NCBI GenBank assembly: GCA_937892155.1 | Contig: CALAUG010000032.1 | Location: forward strand, 1 to 64,000 | DNA: 64,000 nucleotides | Reading direction: 5' to 3' | Source: an uncultured Bacteroidales bacterium | GTDB lineage: Bacteria > Bacteroidota > Bacteroidia > Bacteroidales > UBA1715 | Part shown: positions 1 through 8,570 of the stretch, piece by piece | Position numbering within the stretch: the stretch's first letter is position 1 | Layout of the letters: the number at the start of each line of letters is the position of its first letter | The notes under the pieces: generated by a model | Told to the model about the DNA's origin: nothing | Databases searched by the model: none | Seen by the model: the letters and a program-made list of their open reading frames with translations, nothing else | Position numbers and translations under genes: made by a program

Positions 1-19
1 TCCCCGTAACTGATTAATT

Positions 20-1234
20 ATGGTAGTATCGAATCTTGTAAAAGTTGCATTAAAAGCCATAATTCTCAATAAGTTGAGAACATTCCTCACCATGTTGGGA
101 ATCATTATCGGTGTGGGATCTGTAATTACCATGCTTGCCATTGGTGAAGGTTCAAAACAAAGCATTACGGCGCAAATTTCACAAATGGGTTCCAACATGA
201 TTACCATCCGTCCCGGTTCGGAACGAGTTGGAGGCGTACGTATTGACGATGGTTCACAACGCAGTATGACGTTGAAAGATGTTGAAGCAATACAAAAAGA
301 AGCAACGTTTGTTGATCTCGTTTCCCCAATTGTACAAAGTAGCGGACAAACCATTCACGAAGCAAACAACTGGCCGTCGACTATTTATGGAGTTTATGCC
401 GATTATCTCGACATTAAGAAAATGGCAATAAGCAAAGGTAGTATGTTCACCGAACGCCACGTAAACCAGTCCGCAAAAGTTGCAATTATCGGACAAACTG
501 TGGTTGACAATCTGTTTGGCGACGCAAATCCAATAGGACAAACTATACGCTTTAAAAATATTCCATTCCAAGTCATCGGTGTATTGGAATCAAAAGGAGA
601 AAACACGTATGGACAAGACCAGGACAATTTGATTTTAGCGCCATTCACAACGGTACAAAAACGTATTCTGGCTATCAACTACGTTAATTCCATTGTTGCA
701 TCGGCAGCAAGTGAAGAAGTTGCGGAACAAGCAGTTACCGAAGTAACGGAAATTCTACAAAAAGTTCATAAGAGCGACGGAACCAATAATCCATTTAGAA
801 TTATGTCGATGGAAGAATTGTTGACAACGGCAAGTTCCACAACCGACATTCTCACTACCCTATTGGTCGTAATTGCCGGCATTTCGCTTTTGATTGGTGG
901 TATAGGAATCATGAACATTATGTATGTTTCGGTAAAAGAACGTACCCGCGAGATTGGGTTGCGTATGGCCGTTGGAGCCAGAGGAAAAGATATTTTGCTA
1001 CAATTTTTAACAGAATCAATCTTCATCAGCGTAACAGGCGGTATGATTGGCGTTGTGTTTGGCATAGTTGCCACAAAAGTCACCGCTGCACTCACGCAAT
1101 GGCCGACAGAAATCACGCTTTCTTCCATAGTTATATCATTTTTCGTTTGCGCAATCACTGGAATTTTTTTCGGTTGGTATCCAGCAAAAAAAGCTGCGAA
1201 CCTCAACCCTATTGAAGCGTTGAGATACGAATAA
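20..1234 (+). CDS. MacB-type ABC transporter permease
   Basis: Inner-membrane permease of the MacB/FtsX family, which exports peptides, lipoproteins or drugs together with an ATPase and a HlyD-type adaptor. The 404-residue product has the family layout: one N-terminal membrane segment (about residues 20-45, with the motif TMLGIIIGVGSV), a long periplasmic MacB_PCD-type domain (about 50-260), then three C-terminal membrane segments (about 280-395) including GIGIMNIMYVSVKERTREIG, and the ending NPIEALRYE. It is full length. The start is the ATG 20 bases into the window. The partner ATPase and adaptor are expected just upstream, outside the window. Family assignment is firm; the substrate is unknown. 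Confidence 0.93.
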   Translation: MVVSNLVKVALKAIILNKLRTFLTMLGIIIGVGSVITMLAIGEGSKQSITAQISQMGSNMITIRPGSERVGGVRIDDGSQRSMTLKDVEAIQKEATFVDLVSPIVQSSGQTIHEANNWPSTIYGVYADYLDIKKMAISKGSMFTERHVNQSAKVAIIGQTVVDNLFGDANPIGQTIRFKNIPFQVIGVLESKGENTYGQDQDNLILAPFTTVQKRILAINYVNSIVASAASEEVAEQAVTEVTEILQKVHKSDGTNNPFRIMSMEELLTTASSTTDILTTLLVVIAGISLLIGGIGIMNIMYVSVKERTREIGLRMAVGARGKDILLQFLTESIFISVTGGMIGVVFGIVATKVTAALTQWPTEITLSSIVISFFVCAITGIFFGWYPAKKAANLNPIEALRYE

Positions 1235-1286
1235 TATACACATGTGAATGGTGCGGAAAGTCAAAAGTTTGTGAAAGAATAGGATT

Positions 1287-1907
1287 ATGAAGAATGCATT
1301 TTGGGAGAATAAAGTAATCGTGTTGATTTGTTTAACATTCTTCGCAAATTGTCTTGCATTCGGTATAGACGACCCTAATTTCAAGAAAGAGAAAACGTTT
1401 ACCATAAAAAGTAATAAAGAGTTGACAGAAATTGCCAAAATTCTTCATTCTGTTTCGTCACTTGAGGGAATACAATATTATTCCAACACACACGGAGAAT
1501 GGGAAACATTGTACCACAAAGCGGGATATATTGAGAATCCAAACAACCAGAAATTTCTACCCGATTCATACTATAGCGGGACAGACAAGACGTATTATTG
1601 CCTTTTAGAAGACAATTCCCTTGGTAAATGCGTTTTTAAGATAGATTATTTGGAAAATAGTTCTGCCATAAATGCAAAATTTATCATTGTAAACCCAATT
1701 ACTTTTATGGGAATTACAGGGATTTCTCCCAATAATCTTGACATTCAACTTAATGTTAAAAAATATGAAAATACACTACAATTTGTTATACAAATTGTAG
1801 CAAAATACCAAACAATTTCTTTCCTTGAATCAAAACTGGAAAAATCGTTAAACGCCCGTCTTGACGCTTTATACAAGTGGTTCACCGATGAACTTGCAAA
1901 GGAGTAA
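1287..1907 (+). CDS. Secreted protein of unknown function
   Basis: A 206-residue protein with an N-terminal signal peptide (hydrophobic VIVLICLTFFANCLAFG, probable cleavage near residue 26), so it is likely periplasmic. The mature part contains GIQYYSNTHGEWETLYHKAGYI and alternates hydrophobic and charged residues as a small alpha/beta fold would. I do not recognise the family with confidence. It starts 52 bases after the MacB-type permease in the same direction, so it may be cotranscribed, but it also has room for its own promoter. Confidence 0.7.
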   Translation: MKNAFWENKVIVLICLTFFANCLAFGIDDPNFKKEKTFTIKSNKELTEIAKILHSVSSLEGIQYYSNTHGEWETLYHKAGYIENPNNQKFLPDSYYSGTDKTYYCLLEDNSLGKCVFKIDYLENSSAINAKFIIVNPITFMGITGISPNNLDIQLNVKKYENTLQFVIQIVAKYQTISFLESKLEKSLNARLDALYKWFTDELAKE

Positions 1908-1988
1908 TTAGGAATCCGATATCTGGTTCACAACTTCTATAATTCCAATATACTGACATAATGAGCGAAAGTCATTTGAGTCTTTTTG

Positions 1989-2021
1989 TTTGGAAAACTT
2001 GTAAATTTTAATATATCTTTG
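1989..2021 (+). promoter_or_regulatory. Bacteroidota-type promoter for the beta-helix/T9SS pair
   Basis: TTTG at 1989-1992 and TATCTTTG at 2014-2021 match the -33 (TTTG) and -7 (TAnnTTTG) elements, with a 21-base spacer. Transcription would begin near 2028, which rules out an upstream ATG-like start and supports the ATG at 2046 for the next gene. Confidence 0.6.
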
Positions 2022-2045
2022 AAGCGAAATATTGAAATTCATACT

Positions 2046-3080
2046 ATGAGAAAACATTTATTATTTGGATTGGCGTTATCAACGCTTATGGGCATAAGTG
2101 CCACAGTTTTTGCACAAGAACCAGTAGTTATGCTTCATCACAATGGTGAACAAACTCCATTTCTTGGTATTGATGGTTTGAAACAAGCCTACGAGGCTGC
2201 GGTTGACAACGACACTATTTATTTACCTGGAGGTTCGTTCAATCAACCATCGGAGTATAAAAAAGGCATTCATATTTATGGAACAGGTATTTTGCCTGAT
2301 AGTACAAAAGCTACAACAATTACGACTTTGAACGGTCAAACACGCATACGTACGGGTGCAGACAATTTCCACATAGAAGGTGTTCAAGGCAATTCAACAA
2401 TTCGGTTTGGAGTAGGCCAAGATACCATTACGCAAGTACGAGTTATTGGTTGTCGATTTACTGGAATAGAAGGAAATACTGCTAGTGATAAAATAACTAA
2501 CATTCAGTTGGTACAATGCATATTCACGGGAGATGTTAATCTTATTAGAATTTCTAATGCAATAATGAGAAATTGTATCATGTCTGGAGGTGGTAGAATT
2601 TTAAATTCAAACTACAATTTATTTGAAAATAACGTGCTTATCAGTTCTGCATCCAGTTATTCATCTTACAGATACCTGTTTCAAGATAGTAATTTTAATC
2701 TTATTCGAAACAATGCAATGATAGGTGCGGGAGACGGAGGCTTATCGGGCTCTGCAAATTCATTATACAACAATATCAATTGCACTGGTGGAACTGAAAA
2801 TACAGCAAACGAAAGTCCTTATACTGTGGCTGCGGAAAACATATTTGTAAACTACGTAAACGCAACATTTTCTTTTGATCAAGATTATCATCTTCAAAAT
2901 CCTGAAGAATATTTGGGAACCGATGGAACGCAAGTCGGTATTTATGGTGGTGAATATGCGTGGCCAGATGCAAAGGCTGTGTTGCCATCAAATCCACATA
3001 TTCGTGAGTTTGATGCTGCGTCAAATACTGACGAAAGTGGTATGTTGCAAATAAACGTAAAGGTTGGAGCTCAAAACTAA
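2046..3080 (+). CDS. Secreted right-handed beta-helix (pectate-lyase-like) protein
   Basis: A 344-residue protein with a signal peptide (MRKHLLFGLALSTLMGISAT, cleavage after FAQ). The rest is rich in short repeating strands with Asn/Val/Ile ladders (for example FTGIEGNTASDKITNIQLVQC and LFENNVLISS), as in parallel beta-helix surface proteins. An early motif, GLKQAYEAAVDNDTIYLPGG, is the usual opening of such domains in Bacteroidota (an index loop, then 'GD/ND-TIYL-PGG'). No catalytic residues can be assigned. The start was chosen by the signal peptide and the promoter at 1989-2021. The gene ends four bases before the next one, so the two are probably translated together; this protein has no T9SS tail, while its neighbour does. 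Confidence 0.82.
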   Translation: MRKHLLFGLALSTLMGISATVFAQEPVVMLHHNGEQTPFLGIDGLKQAYEAAVDNDTIYLPGGSFNQPSEYKKGIHIYGTGILPDSTKATTITTLNGQTRIRTGADNFHIEGVQGNSTIRFGVGQDTITQVRVIGCRFTGIEGNTASDKITNIQLVQCIFTGDVNLIRISNAIMRNCIMSGGGRILNSNYNLFENNVLISSASSYSSYRYLFQDSNFNLIRNNAMIGAGDGGLSGSANSLYNNINCTGGTENTANESPYTVAAENIFVNYVNATFSFDQDYHLQNPEEYLGTDGTQVGIYGGEYAWPDAKAVLPSNPHIREFDAASNTDESGMLQINVKVGAQN

Positions 3081-3084
3081 TCCT

Positions 3085-4983
3085 ATGAGATTTCTAAGAT
3101 GCATAATTGTCGTTCTTGCCACTTGCTTGACAAGCGCGTATGTGTTTTCTCAAAATGCCATTTCCCAATATCAATATTGGTTTAATGGCGATTTTGAAAA
3201 TGCTGTGGTTGTGCAACAGGAAATGACAAAAAATGTTGACGTTGCTCCAAAAATTGACGCAAGTTCTTTGTCGGAAGGCTTGCACGTGCTGAATATTCGT
3301 TTCCAAGATAAAAACGGCATGTGGAGTGCGGTGAAAAGTCAGTTCTTTGTGAAACCAGCACCGAAAATTGCAAAAGAAAATGCAATGTCTGTTTGCCAGT
3401 ATTGGATAGATACGGATTTTGCAAACGCAATTACTACGGAAACTGCAAACACACAAAATATTGTATTGGACACCAAATTGAATTTTGAAAGTCTAGTTGA
3501 AGGTTTGCACGTGCTGAATATGCGTTTCCAAGATAAAAATGGCGTATGGAGTGCGGTAAAAAGTCAATTTTTCTTGAAACCAACGCAGAAAGTTGCACAA
3601 GAAAATGCAATGTCTGTTTGTCAGTATTGGATAGATACGGATTTTGCAAATGCGGTAACAACGGAATCCACAAACGCACAAGATATTGTATTGGATACAA
3701 AATTGAATTTTGAAAGTCTAGTTGAAGGTTTGCACGTGCTGAATATTCGTTTCCAAGACAAAAACGGCGTGTGGAGTACGGTAAAAAGTCAGTTCTTTGT
3801 GAAGAAGGCATATAGAACACAAACTGATGAAAAAATTGTTACCTATCAGTATTGGTTTGACAACAATTTTTCCGAAGCAAAAACAATGACTTTGGAAAAT
3901 GCAAGCAAAAATGTTGACTTTGCAGACAATATAGATTGCCGTCGCATTCCAAAAGGTGTTCACTATTTGAATTTCCGCTCTATGGACAATAGTGGAATGT
4001 GGAGTAGCGTGGTTACCGACACAATTGAGAAAATCTCTTTGCCAATTGCTGATTTTACGTTCGATACACTTGAAATTACGTGTAAATCAATCACTTTGCA
4101 ATTCAAAGACAATAGTATTGATGGCGATGTGCGTCAATGGAATTTTGGCGATGACAGCAGTGTTGACACAAGTCGCAATCCGTCACATACGTTTGCCGAA
4201 GGTGAATTTTTTGTGTCGTTGATGGTGAGCGATACTACATTGAGTAGCGATAGCGCAAAAGCAATTCCACTTGCATTCGAGGAAGAACGATTGTATGAAG
4301 AACTTACGGAAACAGCGTGTGAGTCATTTGTCTGGAATGGAGAAACATTCACAGAATCAAATGATTACGAAAGAACATTTTTAACAGAAAATGGTTGCGA
4401 TTCCGTTGTTACGCTTCATTTAACAATCAACAAATCGGTGGAAAATCACATAGAAGAACAAGCGTGCGAATCGTTTGTTTGGGGCAGTGAGGAATATACA
4501 CTTTCGGGAGATTATACGCAGACGCTACAGACTGTAACTGGTTGTGATTCAACAGTTACGTTGCATTTAACAATCAATCATGCAACAGTTTCTGATTTTA
4601 GCGAAACGTCATCTCAACCATTTGTTTGGAATGGCGTAACATACAACGAAAGTGGCGATTACGTACAGACATTGGAAACACAAACAGGTTGCGACAGCGT
4701 TGTTACCTTGCATTTGACGATTCAAACAGGAATAGAAAATGTGAATATTGCAAAAATCACAATGTATCCAATTCCGGCAAAAGATTACTTGAATATTGAA
4801 TCTTCCGAGACAATTACATTGATTGAAATTGTAAATACGACAGGACAAGTCCTTAAACGATTTGATGTATCGGGAAAACAGGCACAATGCGATGTGCAAT
4901 CGTTACTTAATGGTGCATATTCTGTTAAGATTTATCTTGACAATGTACCTGAACCAATACAAAAGAAGTTTGTGAAAAACTGA
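3085..4983 (+). CDS. Modular T9SS-secreted surface protein with tandem repeats and a PKD domain
   Basis: A 632-residue secreted protein. Order of parts: signal peptide (residues 1-22, ending YVFSQ); four repeats of 75 residues that start with QYWxDxDFxNA and contain GLHVLNIRFQDKNGVWS; a PKD-like domain (about residues 320-390, with VRQWNFGDDSS and NPSHTFAEGEFFVSLMVSD); three 49-residue repeats built on ESFVWNG...GCDSVVTLHLTIN; and a C-terminal T9SS type A sorting domain (last ~75 residues, MYPIPAKDYLNIES...IVNTTGQVLKRF). It should be exported through T9SS and displayed or released at the cell surface, probably as an adhesive or scaffold protein. The chosen ATG lies four bases after the preceding stop. 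The function of the repeats is not known. Confidence 0.88.
   Translation: MRFLRCIIVVLATCLTSAYVFSQNAISQYQYWFNGDFENAVVVQQEMTKNVDVAPKIDASSLSEGLHVLNIRFQDKNGMWSAVKSQFFVKPAPKIAKENAMSVCQYWIDTDFANAITTETANTQNIVLDTKLNFESLVEGLHVLNMRFQDKNGVWSAVKSQFFLKPTQKVAQENAMSVCQYWIDTDFANAVTTESTNAQDIVLDTKLNFESLVEGLHVLNIRFQDKNGVWSTVKSQFFVKKAYRTQTDEKIVTYQYWFDNNFSEAKTMTLENASKNVDFADNIDCRRIPKGVHYLNFRSMDNSGMWSSVVTDTIEKISLPIADFTFDTLEITCKSITLQFKDNSIDGDVRQWNFGDDSSVDTSRNPSHTFAEGEFFVSLMVSDTTLSSDSAKAIPLAFEEERLYEELTETACESFVWNGETFTESNDYERTFLTENGCDSVVTLHLTINKSVENHIEEQACESFVWGSEEYTLSGDYTQTLQTVTGCDSTVTLHLTINHATVSDFSETSSQPFVWNGVTYNESGDYVQTLETQTGCDSVVTLHLTIQTGIENVNIAKITMYPIPAKDYLNIESSETITLIEIVNTTGQVLKRFDVSGKQAQCDVQSLLNGAYSVKIYLDNVPEPIQKKFVKN
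3172..4020 (+). repeat. Four tandem 225-bp in-frame repeats
   Basis: The codon run for QYW (cagtattgg or caatattgg) recurs at 3172, 3397, 3622 and 3847, an exact 225-base (75-residue) period. Units 2 and 3 are nearly identical over long stretches at the DNA level, including the 'tttgaaagtctagttgaagg' segment; unit 1 is close and unit 4 is divergent and shorter. This looks like recent internal duplication. Confidence 0.9.
4324..4764 (+). repeat. Three tandem 147-bp in-frame repeats
   Basis: The segment encoding FVW recurs starting at 4324, 4471 and 4618, an exact 147-base (49-residue) period. The protein repeats share the frame FVWNG-x-Y/F...GDY-Q-T-L...TGCDSVVTLHLTI, a repeat common in Bacteroidota surface proteins. 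They are more diverged from each other than the 225-bp units upstream. Confidence 0.88.
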
Positions 4984-5074
4984 TTTATACGATAATTGGA
5001 TTGCAATGTACAAGTTAGAATACTAAAATTCAAAACTAATACGTAAATCATTATTAATTAAATTTATATTGACT

Positions 5075-5629
5075 ATGAAAAAGAAATTATTTTATGCCTT
5101 AATGGCTGTAATTACAAGTTTTTCACTTGTAAGTTGTGGTGATGATGAAGATGACAAAACATCTGATTCAAAAATCTTAAAAGAGTTGAAAGACAATCAA
5201 GCGTATTGCGATGGGAAAATCGTTGACTTGGAATACCATTTAGCTGTCCGTCCAGCACAAGTTGATGGCGATTATGTTGATGAAGGAGCTCATTATCTCG
5301 ATCTCACTAGTGATGAATTTAATGCTCGATTAGATCTTGGAACGCCACTTGTAGGTTCGACAATCAATTTGGCTAAACCTTGTCCAGACGTAAAAGAACA
5401 TCAATTTTCGTTTCGTTGTGAACAATGTGGCATAGATGTGTATGATAATACAATATATTCAACCATTCAAGACGTTATTTACGAAAATGAATCTTGTTTT
5501 TCATCGGGTATGGTGGTTATAGGTGAAAGTATTAATGAATTCACTTTTACATTGGAAGGAACCATTAAAAATGGTACAGTAATCGCCATTAAAGTAGTTG
5601 TGCCAGCAGATGAAATTCAGGTATGGTAA
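5075..5629 (+). CDS. Lipoprotein of unknown function
   Basis: A 184-residue lipoprotein. The lipobox is LVSC with the lipidated Cys at residue 21, followed by the acidic GDDEDDK that in Bacteroidota can act as a surface-export signal. The mature part includes a C-x-x-C (RCEQCGID, around residue 112) that might bind metal or form a disulfide. I do not recognise the family. An upstream in-frame TTG at 5069 is disregarded in favour of the ATG at 5075. A strong hairpin terminator follows at 5658-5688. Confidence 0.75.
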   Translation: MKKKLFYALMAVITSFSLVSCGDDEDDKTSDSKILKELKDNQAYCDGKIVDLEYHLAVRPAQVDGDYVDEGAHYLDLTSDEFNARLDLGTPLVGSTINLAKPCPDVKEHQFSFRCEQCGIDVYDNTIYSTIQDVIYENESCFSSGMVVIGESINEFTFTLEGTIKNGTVIAIKVVVPADEIQVW

Positions 5630-5657
5630 AATAATAGTGAAGAATTGCATTTTACAA

Positions 5658-5688
5658 AAAAAGGCTCGCCATATTGACGAGCCTTTTT
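5658..5688. terminator. Bidirectional intrinsic terminator
   Basis: An 11-bp perfect stem, aaaaaggctcg (5658-5668) paired with cgagccttttt (5678-5688), with a 9-base loop. A-tracts and T-tracts flank both sides, so it can end transcription of the lipoprotein gene on the plus strand and of the rubrerythrin operon on the minus strand. Confidence 0.9.
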
Positions 5689-5704
5689 CATTCTAAAAAA
5701 AATC

Positions 5705-6253
5705 TTATTTCTTAAAATAGCGGTTGTATAAACCTTGGAAACCTTGTCCGTGACGAGCTTCGTCTTTTGCCATTTCGTGAACAGTGTCGTGAATAGCATC
5801 TAAATCTTTCATTTTTGCATTTTTAGCAATACGCATTTTGTCCTCGCATGCGCCAGCTTCTGCCATCATACGTTTTTCAAGGTTTGTTTTTGTATCCCAC
5901 ACAACATCGCCAAGTAATTCTGCAAATTTAGAAGCATGTTCTGCTTCTTCAAATGCGTAGCGTTTGAAAGCTTCTGCAATTTCTGGGTAACCTTCGCGGT
6001 CAGCTTGACGACTCATAGCCAAGTACATTCCTACTTCAGTGCATTCACCCATGAAATGTGCGTTTAAGTCTTTCTTCATTTCTGCATCACAATCTTTTGC
6101 GATACCAATAACGTGTTCTGTTACAAATGTTAAGCCTGCTTTTTCGTCAGCAACTTTCCATTCTACAATTTGTTTACATTGTGGACAGCGTTCTGGAGCT
6201 TCGTCACCTTCGTGAACATAGCCACATACTGGACAAATAAATTTTTTTGACAT
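5705..6253 (-). CDS. rbr: Rubrerythrin (reverse type: N-terminal rubredoxin domain)
   Basis: A 182-residue non-haem iron peroxidase that reduces hydrogen peroxide in anaerobes. Residues 7-28 form a rubredoxin-like Fe(Cys)4 site (CPVCGY and CPQC), placed before rather than after the ferritin-like di-iron domain. The ferritin-like part carries the expected Glu/His ligands (FMGECTEVGMYLAMS, FEEAEHASKFAELLG, AKDEARHGQGFQGL). It begins nine bases after the stop of the Fur-family regulator on the same strand, so the two form one operon and rbr is probably controlled by PerR. Confidence 0.95.
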   Translation of the reverse strand: MSKKFICPVCGYVHEGDEAPERCPQCKQIVEWKVADEKAGLTFVTEHVIGIAKDCDAEMKKDLNAHFMGECTEVGMYLAMSRQADREGYPEIAEAFKRYAFEEAEHASKFAELLGDVVWDTKTNLEKRMMAEAGACEDKMRIAKNAKMKDLDAIHDTVHEMAKDEARHGQGFQGLYNRYFKK

Positions 6254-6262
6254 AATTTTTAA

Positions 6263-6688
6263 TTATTTAGTTAAACATAGATTACATATTCCTTTATAGT
6301 ACATTTGAGTTTCTGTAATTTTAAAATTCTTTAAAATTACGTTGTCAGATGGATAATCAAACTTTTGCTCAATATCAAAAATTTTTCCACAACAATTGCA
6401 CATAAAATGTGCGTGTTGAGTGGGATAACCATCGTAATGAACCATTTTATCGTCTATAAGAATTGATAGAATAGCCCCTTTGGATTCCAGTAATTGCAAT
6501 GTGTTGTATATTGTTGTTTTTGAAAGCGTTATCATTTCCTTTGATAGCGCCTCGTAGATTTCATCAATAGCTGGATGAGTTCTATGTTCCAACAAATACT
6601 TTAAAATTGCAATTCGTTGAATCGAAGGTTTTATACCAAAAAAAATCAATCTATCAATCACGTGTTTATTTGTAAGGGCTGTAATCAT
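6263..6688 (-). CDS. perR: Fur-family peroxide-responsive repressor (PerR-like)
   Basis: A 141-residue metal-dependent repressor. The N-terminal winged helix (about 1-85) includes PSIQRIAILKYLLEHRTHPAIDEIY and SKTTIYNTLQLLESKGA. The C-terminal dimerisation part has HAHFMCNCCGKIFDI and a final CNLC, giving the two CxxC pairs of a structural zinc site. The linked rubrerythrin gene points to PerR rather than iron-responsive Fur. The ATG at 6688 is preferred over a longer reading because the promoter -7 element (6708-6715) lies upstream of it. Two palindromic boxes at the promoter suggest autoregulation. Confidence 0.9.
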   Translation of the reverse strand: MITALTNKHVIDRLIFFGIKPSIQRIAILKYLLEHRTHPAIDEIYEALSKEMITLSKTTIYNTLQLLESKGAILSILIDDKMVHYDGYPTQHAHFMCNCCGKIFDIEQKFDYPSDNVILKNFKITETQMYYKGICNLCLTK

Positions 6689-6738
6689 TATAAATTTGTA
6701 ATCATTACAAAAATATAAAATTTTCAAAGACAAACAAA
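6680..6738 (-). promoter_or_regulatory. perR-rbr promoter with two candidate PerR boxes
   Basis: On the minus strand, TTTG (6738-6735) and TATTTTTG (6715-6708) with a 19-base spacer match the Bacteroidota promoter. Transcription would start near 6701. A 13-base palindrome (TGTAATCATTACA read on the plus strand, 6697-6709) overlaps the -7 element and start point; a near-copy (TGTAATCATTATA, 6680-6692) overlaps the ATG. Both fit the PerR box pattern TTATAATnATTATAA in their core TAATnATTA. Repression of the operon by its own product is inferred. Confidence 0.7.
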
Positions 6739-6832
6739 AGAATGGAATTTTTTTTGTAGCAAATTGAACAGTTTAGGAGATTTTTATTTATTACGAAATT
6801 CCAATCACTAATCTCTATTTACAACTTTATTA

Positions 6833-6862
6833 TTTGAATATTTAATAAATCCAATACCTTTG
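6833..6862 (+). promoter_or_regulatory. Bacteroidota-type promoter for tsaE
   Basis: TTTG at 6833-6836 and TACCTTTG at 6855-6862 with an 18-base spacer, a close match to the consensus. The expected start point near 6869 decides for the downstream ATG at 6908 as the tsaE start. Confidence 0.75.
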
Positions 6863-6907
6863 CATTGGTTGATTATGGTAATCAACACGATTCAAAAACG
6901 GTGTACA

Positions 6908-7321
6908 ATGTTTTGTATTACAATAAATTCGCTAGATGAAATTTCCAAAGCGGCTGCAGAATTCAAAGCTGCGATTGGCGACCATAAAGTAATTGCCTTC
7001 CACGGAGAAATGGGAGCTGGTAAAACAACATTTATCAAAGCATTATGTAAAGAATTTGGTGTAACCGACAATGTTTCGAGTCCAACATTTGCAATCATCA
7101 ACGAATACTTAACTCCCGACAAATCAACAATTTACCATTTTGATTTATATCGTTTGGAAACCATAGCTGATTTACAAAACATTGGAGCCGAAGATTATTT
7201 CTACAGCGGAAGGCTATGCCTAATCGAATGGCCAGAAATTGCAAAACCTTTATTGCCTGGCAATGTATTAGACGTTACTATTTCGGTTGCCGAAGACAAG
7301 ACCAGATGCATTAAATTTTAA
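6908..7321 (+). CDS. tsaE: tRNA threonylcarbamoyladenosine biosynthesis ATPase TsaE
   Basis: A 137-residue P-loop protein needed, with TsaB, TsaC and TsaD, to make t6A37 in ANN-decoding tRNAs. Walker A is GEMGAGKTTF (about residues 32-41). The TsaE hallmarks VSSPTFAIINEY and IYHFDLYRL follow, and the protein ends soon after LIEWPE, at normal family length. Upstream in-frame starts are excluded by the promoter. The partner tsaB is at 48184, far away, as is usual. Confidence 0.95.
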   Translation: MFCITINSLDEISKAAAEFKAAIGDHKVIAFHGEMGAGKTTFIKALCKEFGVTDNVSSPTFAIINEYLTPDKSTIYHFDLYRLETIADLQNIGAEDYFYSGRLCLIEWPEIAKPLLPGNVLDVTISVAEDKTRCIKF

Positions 7322-7347
7322 GATAAAAGGAGAATCATTCTTACTTC

Positions 7348-8544
7348 TTAACTCTTAACTTTTCTAGATTTCCATTCTATTGGTCTGCACAATGATACCA
7401 CGGGTATAAAGGTTGTGTAAAGGAAATACACGCATTGCAACGGTATTGCAAGCCAAACATACGTTTGCGACAAAAACTGTTTTCTTGTTTTCACAAACAA
7501 AACAGTATCGCACAACAACTTTATCAAAAACAAAAAAACAAAAACTACCAAGGCCTTAAGCATACCGAAACACGACAATAGTGCACTTACCGTAAGTATG
7601 AGACAATAAACATACACAACACATGCTATAAAAATTGAATCACCATCTTTATAGCCAGTTGCCTTTGATGCCCATCTACAACGTTGACGAAAGAATGCCG
7701 TGACAGAATTAGGAACACTTGTTTTTACAGCGGCATCCGCATCAGGAATAAAAAAAACACTATTCTTTTTCAAACGTTTAGCCTTATGCAACAAAAAAAC
7801 ATCATCACCCGAAGCAAAGTGTCCATTGGTATCGTACGCATCTTTGTAGAAGGATTTTGTAATGCACATATTGGCTCCATTACAACTAAACGGATGACCA
7901 ACAGCAGCCAAGCCGTTTTGCACACTAACGATACCTATAAAATCCAAAGCTACGCATTTCTCTATCAACGACGATTGCTCCGTGATTGTTGGAACAACAT
8001 TTCCAAAATATAAATTTCCCGAATGCTGCGAAACAAATGACACATACGATTCTATCCAATTTTCCGTAAGTTCACAATCGGCATCGGTAAACAAAATCAA
8101 TTCACCTTTTGCCCGAGATAATGCCTGCTGCAAAGCCTGTTTTTTCCCTTGTGACCGTTCATCAGCAGAAAGAACCACAAGATTTTCCATCTGTAATGCA
8201 CAATCATTTAGAATTTGCAGTGTTGCATCGGTGGAATGATCATCTATGACAATAATCTCGAAACAATCAGAAGGATATTTTTGTTTATGAAGCAATTGGA
8301 TTAGCCGTGCAATGCAATCTTCTTCGTTGCGAGCGGCCACAACAACAGAGCAAAACGGATATGAACATGGAATTTTGCCTGAATCACTTTGTTTTTTCCA
8401 CCCTAGAATAGAAAACAAAACGATAAACAGATAGCAATACGCAATACAAACGACAAAAATCAGAACTATCATATCAGTGAAAAGCAAACCAGACAAAGAT
8501 AGAGTTTTAATAGCTATTTCATACGATATATGAAATAAAACCAT
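7348..8544 (-). CDS. Membrane-bound family 2 glycosyltransferase
   Basis: A 398-residue GT-A glycosyltransferase anchored in the inner membrane. An N-terminal membrane segment (about 25-48) precedes the catalytic domain: CSVVVAARNEEDCI, EIIVIDDHSTDAT, LILFTDADCEL (the DxD-type metal site) and the acceptor-site FFRQRCRWASKATGY (the QxxRW-like motif). Three hydrophobic segments close the protein (about 300-385). It probably transfers a sugar onto a lipid or polysaccharide. An alternative start at the Met of MIVLIFVV (8472) would remove 24 residues and is equally plausible. It is convergent with tsaE and divergent from phoH. Confidence 0.88.
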   Translation of the reverse strand: MVLFHISYEIAIKTLSLSGLLFTDMIVLIFVVCIAYCYLFIVLFSILGWKKQSDSGKIPCSYPFCSVVVAARNEEDCIARLIQLLHKQKYPSDCFEIIVIDDHSTDATLQILNDCALQMENLVVLSADERSQGKKQALQQALSRAKGELILFTDADCELTENWIESYVSFVSQHSGNLYFGNVVPTITEQSSLIEKCVALDFIGIVSVQNGLAAVGHPFSCNGANMCITKSFYKDAYDTNGHFASGDDVFLLHKAKRLKKNSVFFIPDADAAVKTSVPNSVTAFFRQRCRWASKATGYKDGDSIFIACVVYVYCLILTVSALLSCFGMLKALVVFVFLFLIKLLCDTVLFVKTRKQFLSQTYVWLAIPLQCVYFLYTTFIPVVSLCRPIEWKSRKVKS

Positions 8545-8570
8545 ATTTTTGTATAGATTGATTTTTTGGT

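Noticed and set aside
766..1206. Long minus-strand frame in the MacB-type gene
   Set aside because: Antisense of a firm membrane-protein gene; no independent signals.
3434..3820. Open frame on the minus strand in the T9SS cargo gene
   Set aside because: Antisense of the 225-bp repeats; it simply repeats with them.
3172..4764. CRISPR-like array
   Set aside because: Repeats are long, in frame and coding, with no spacers.
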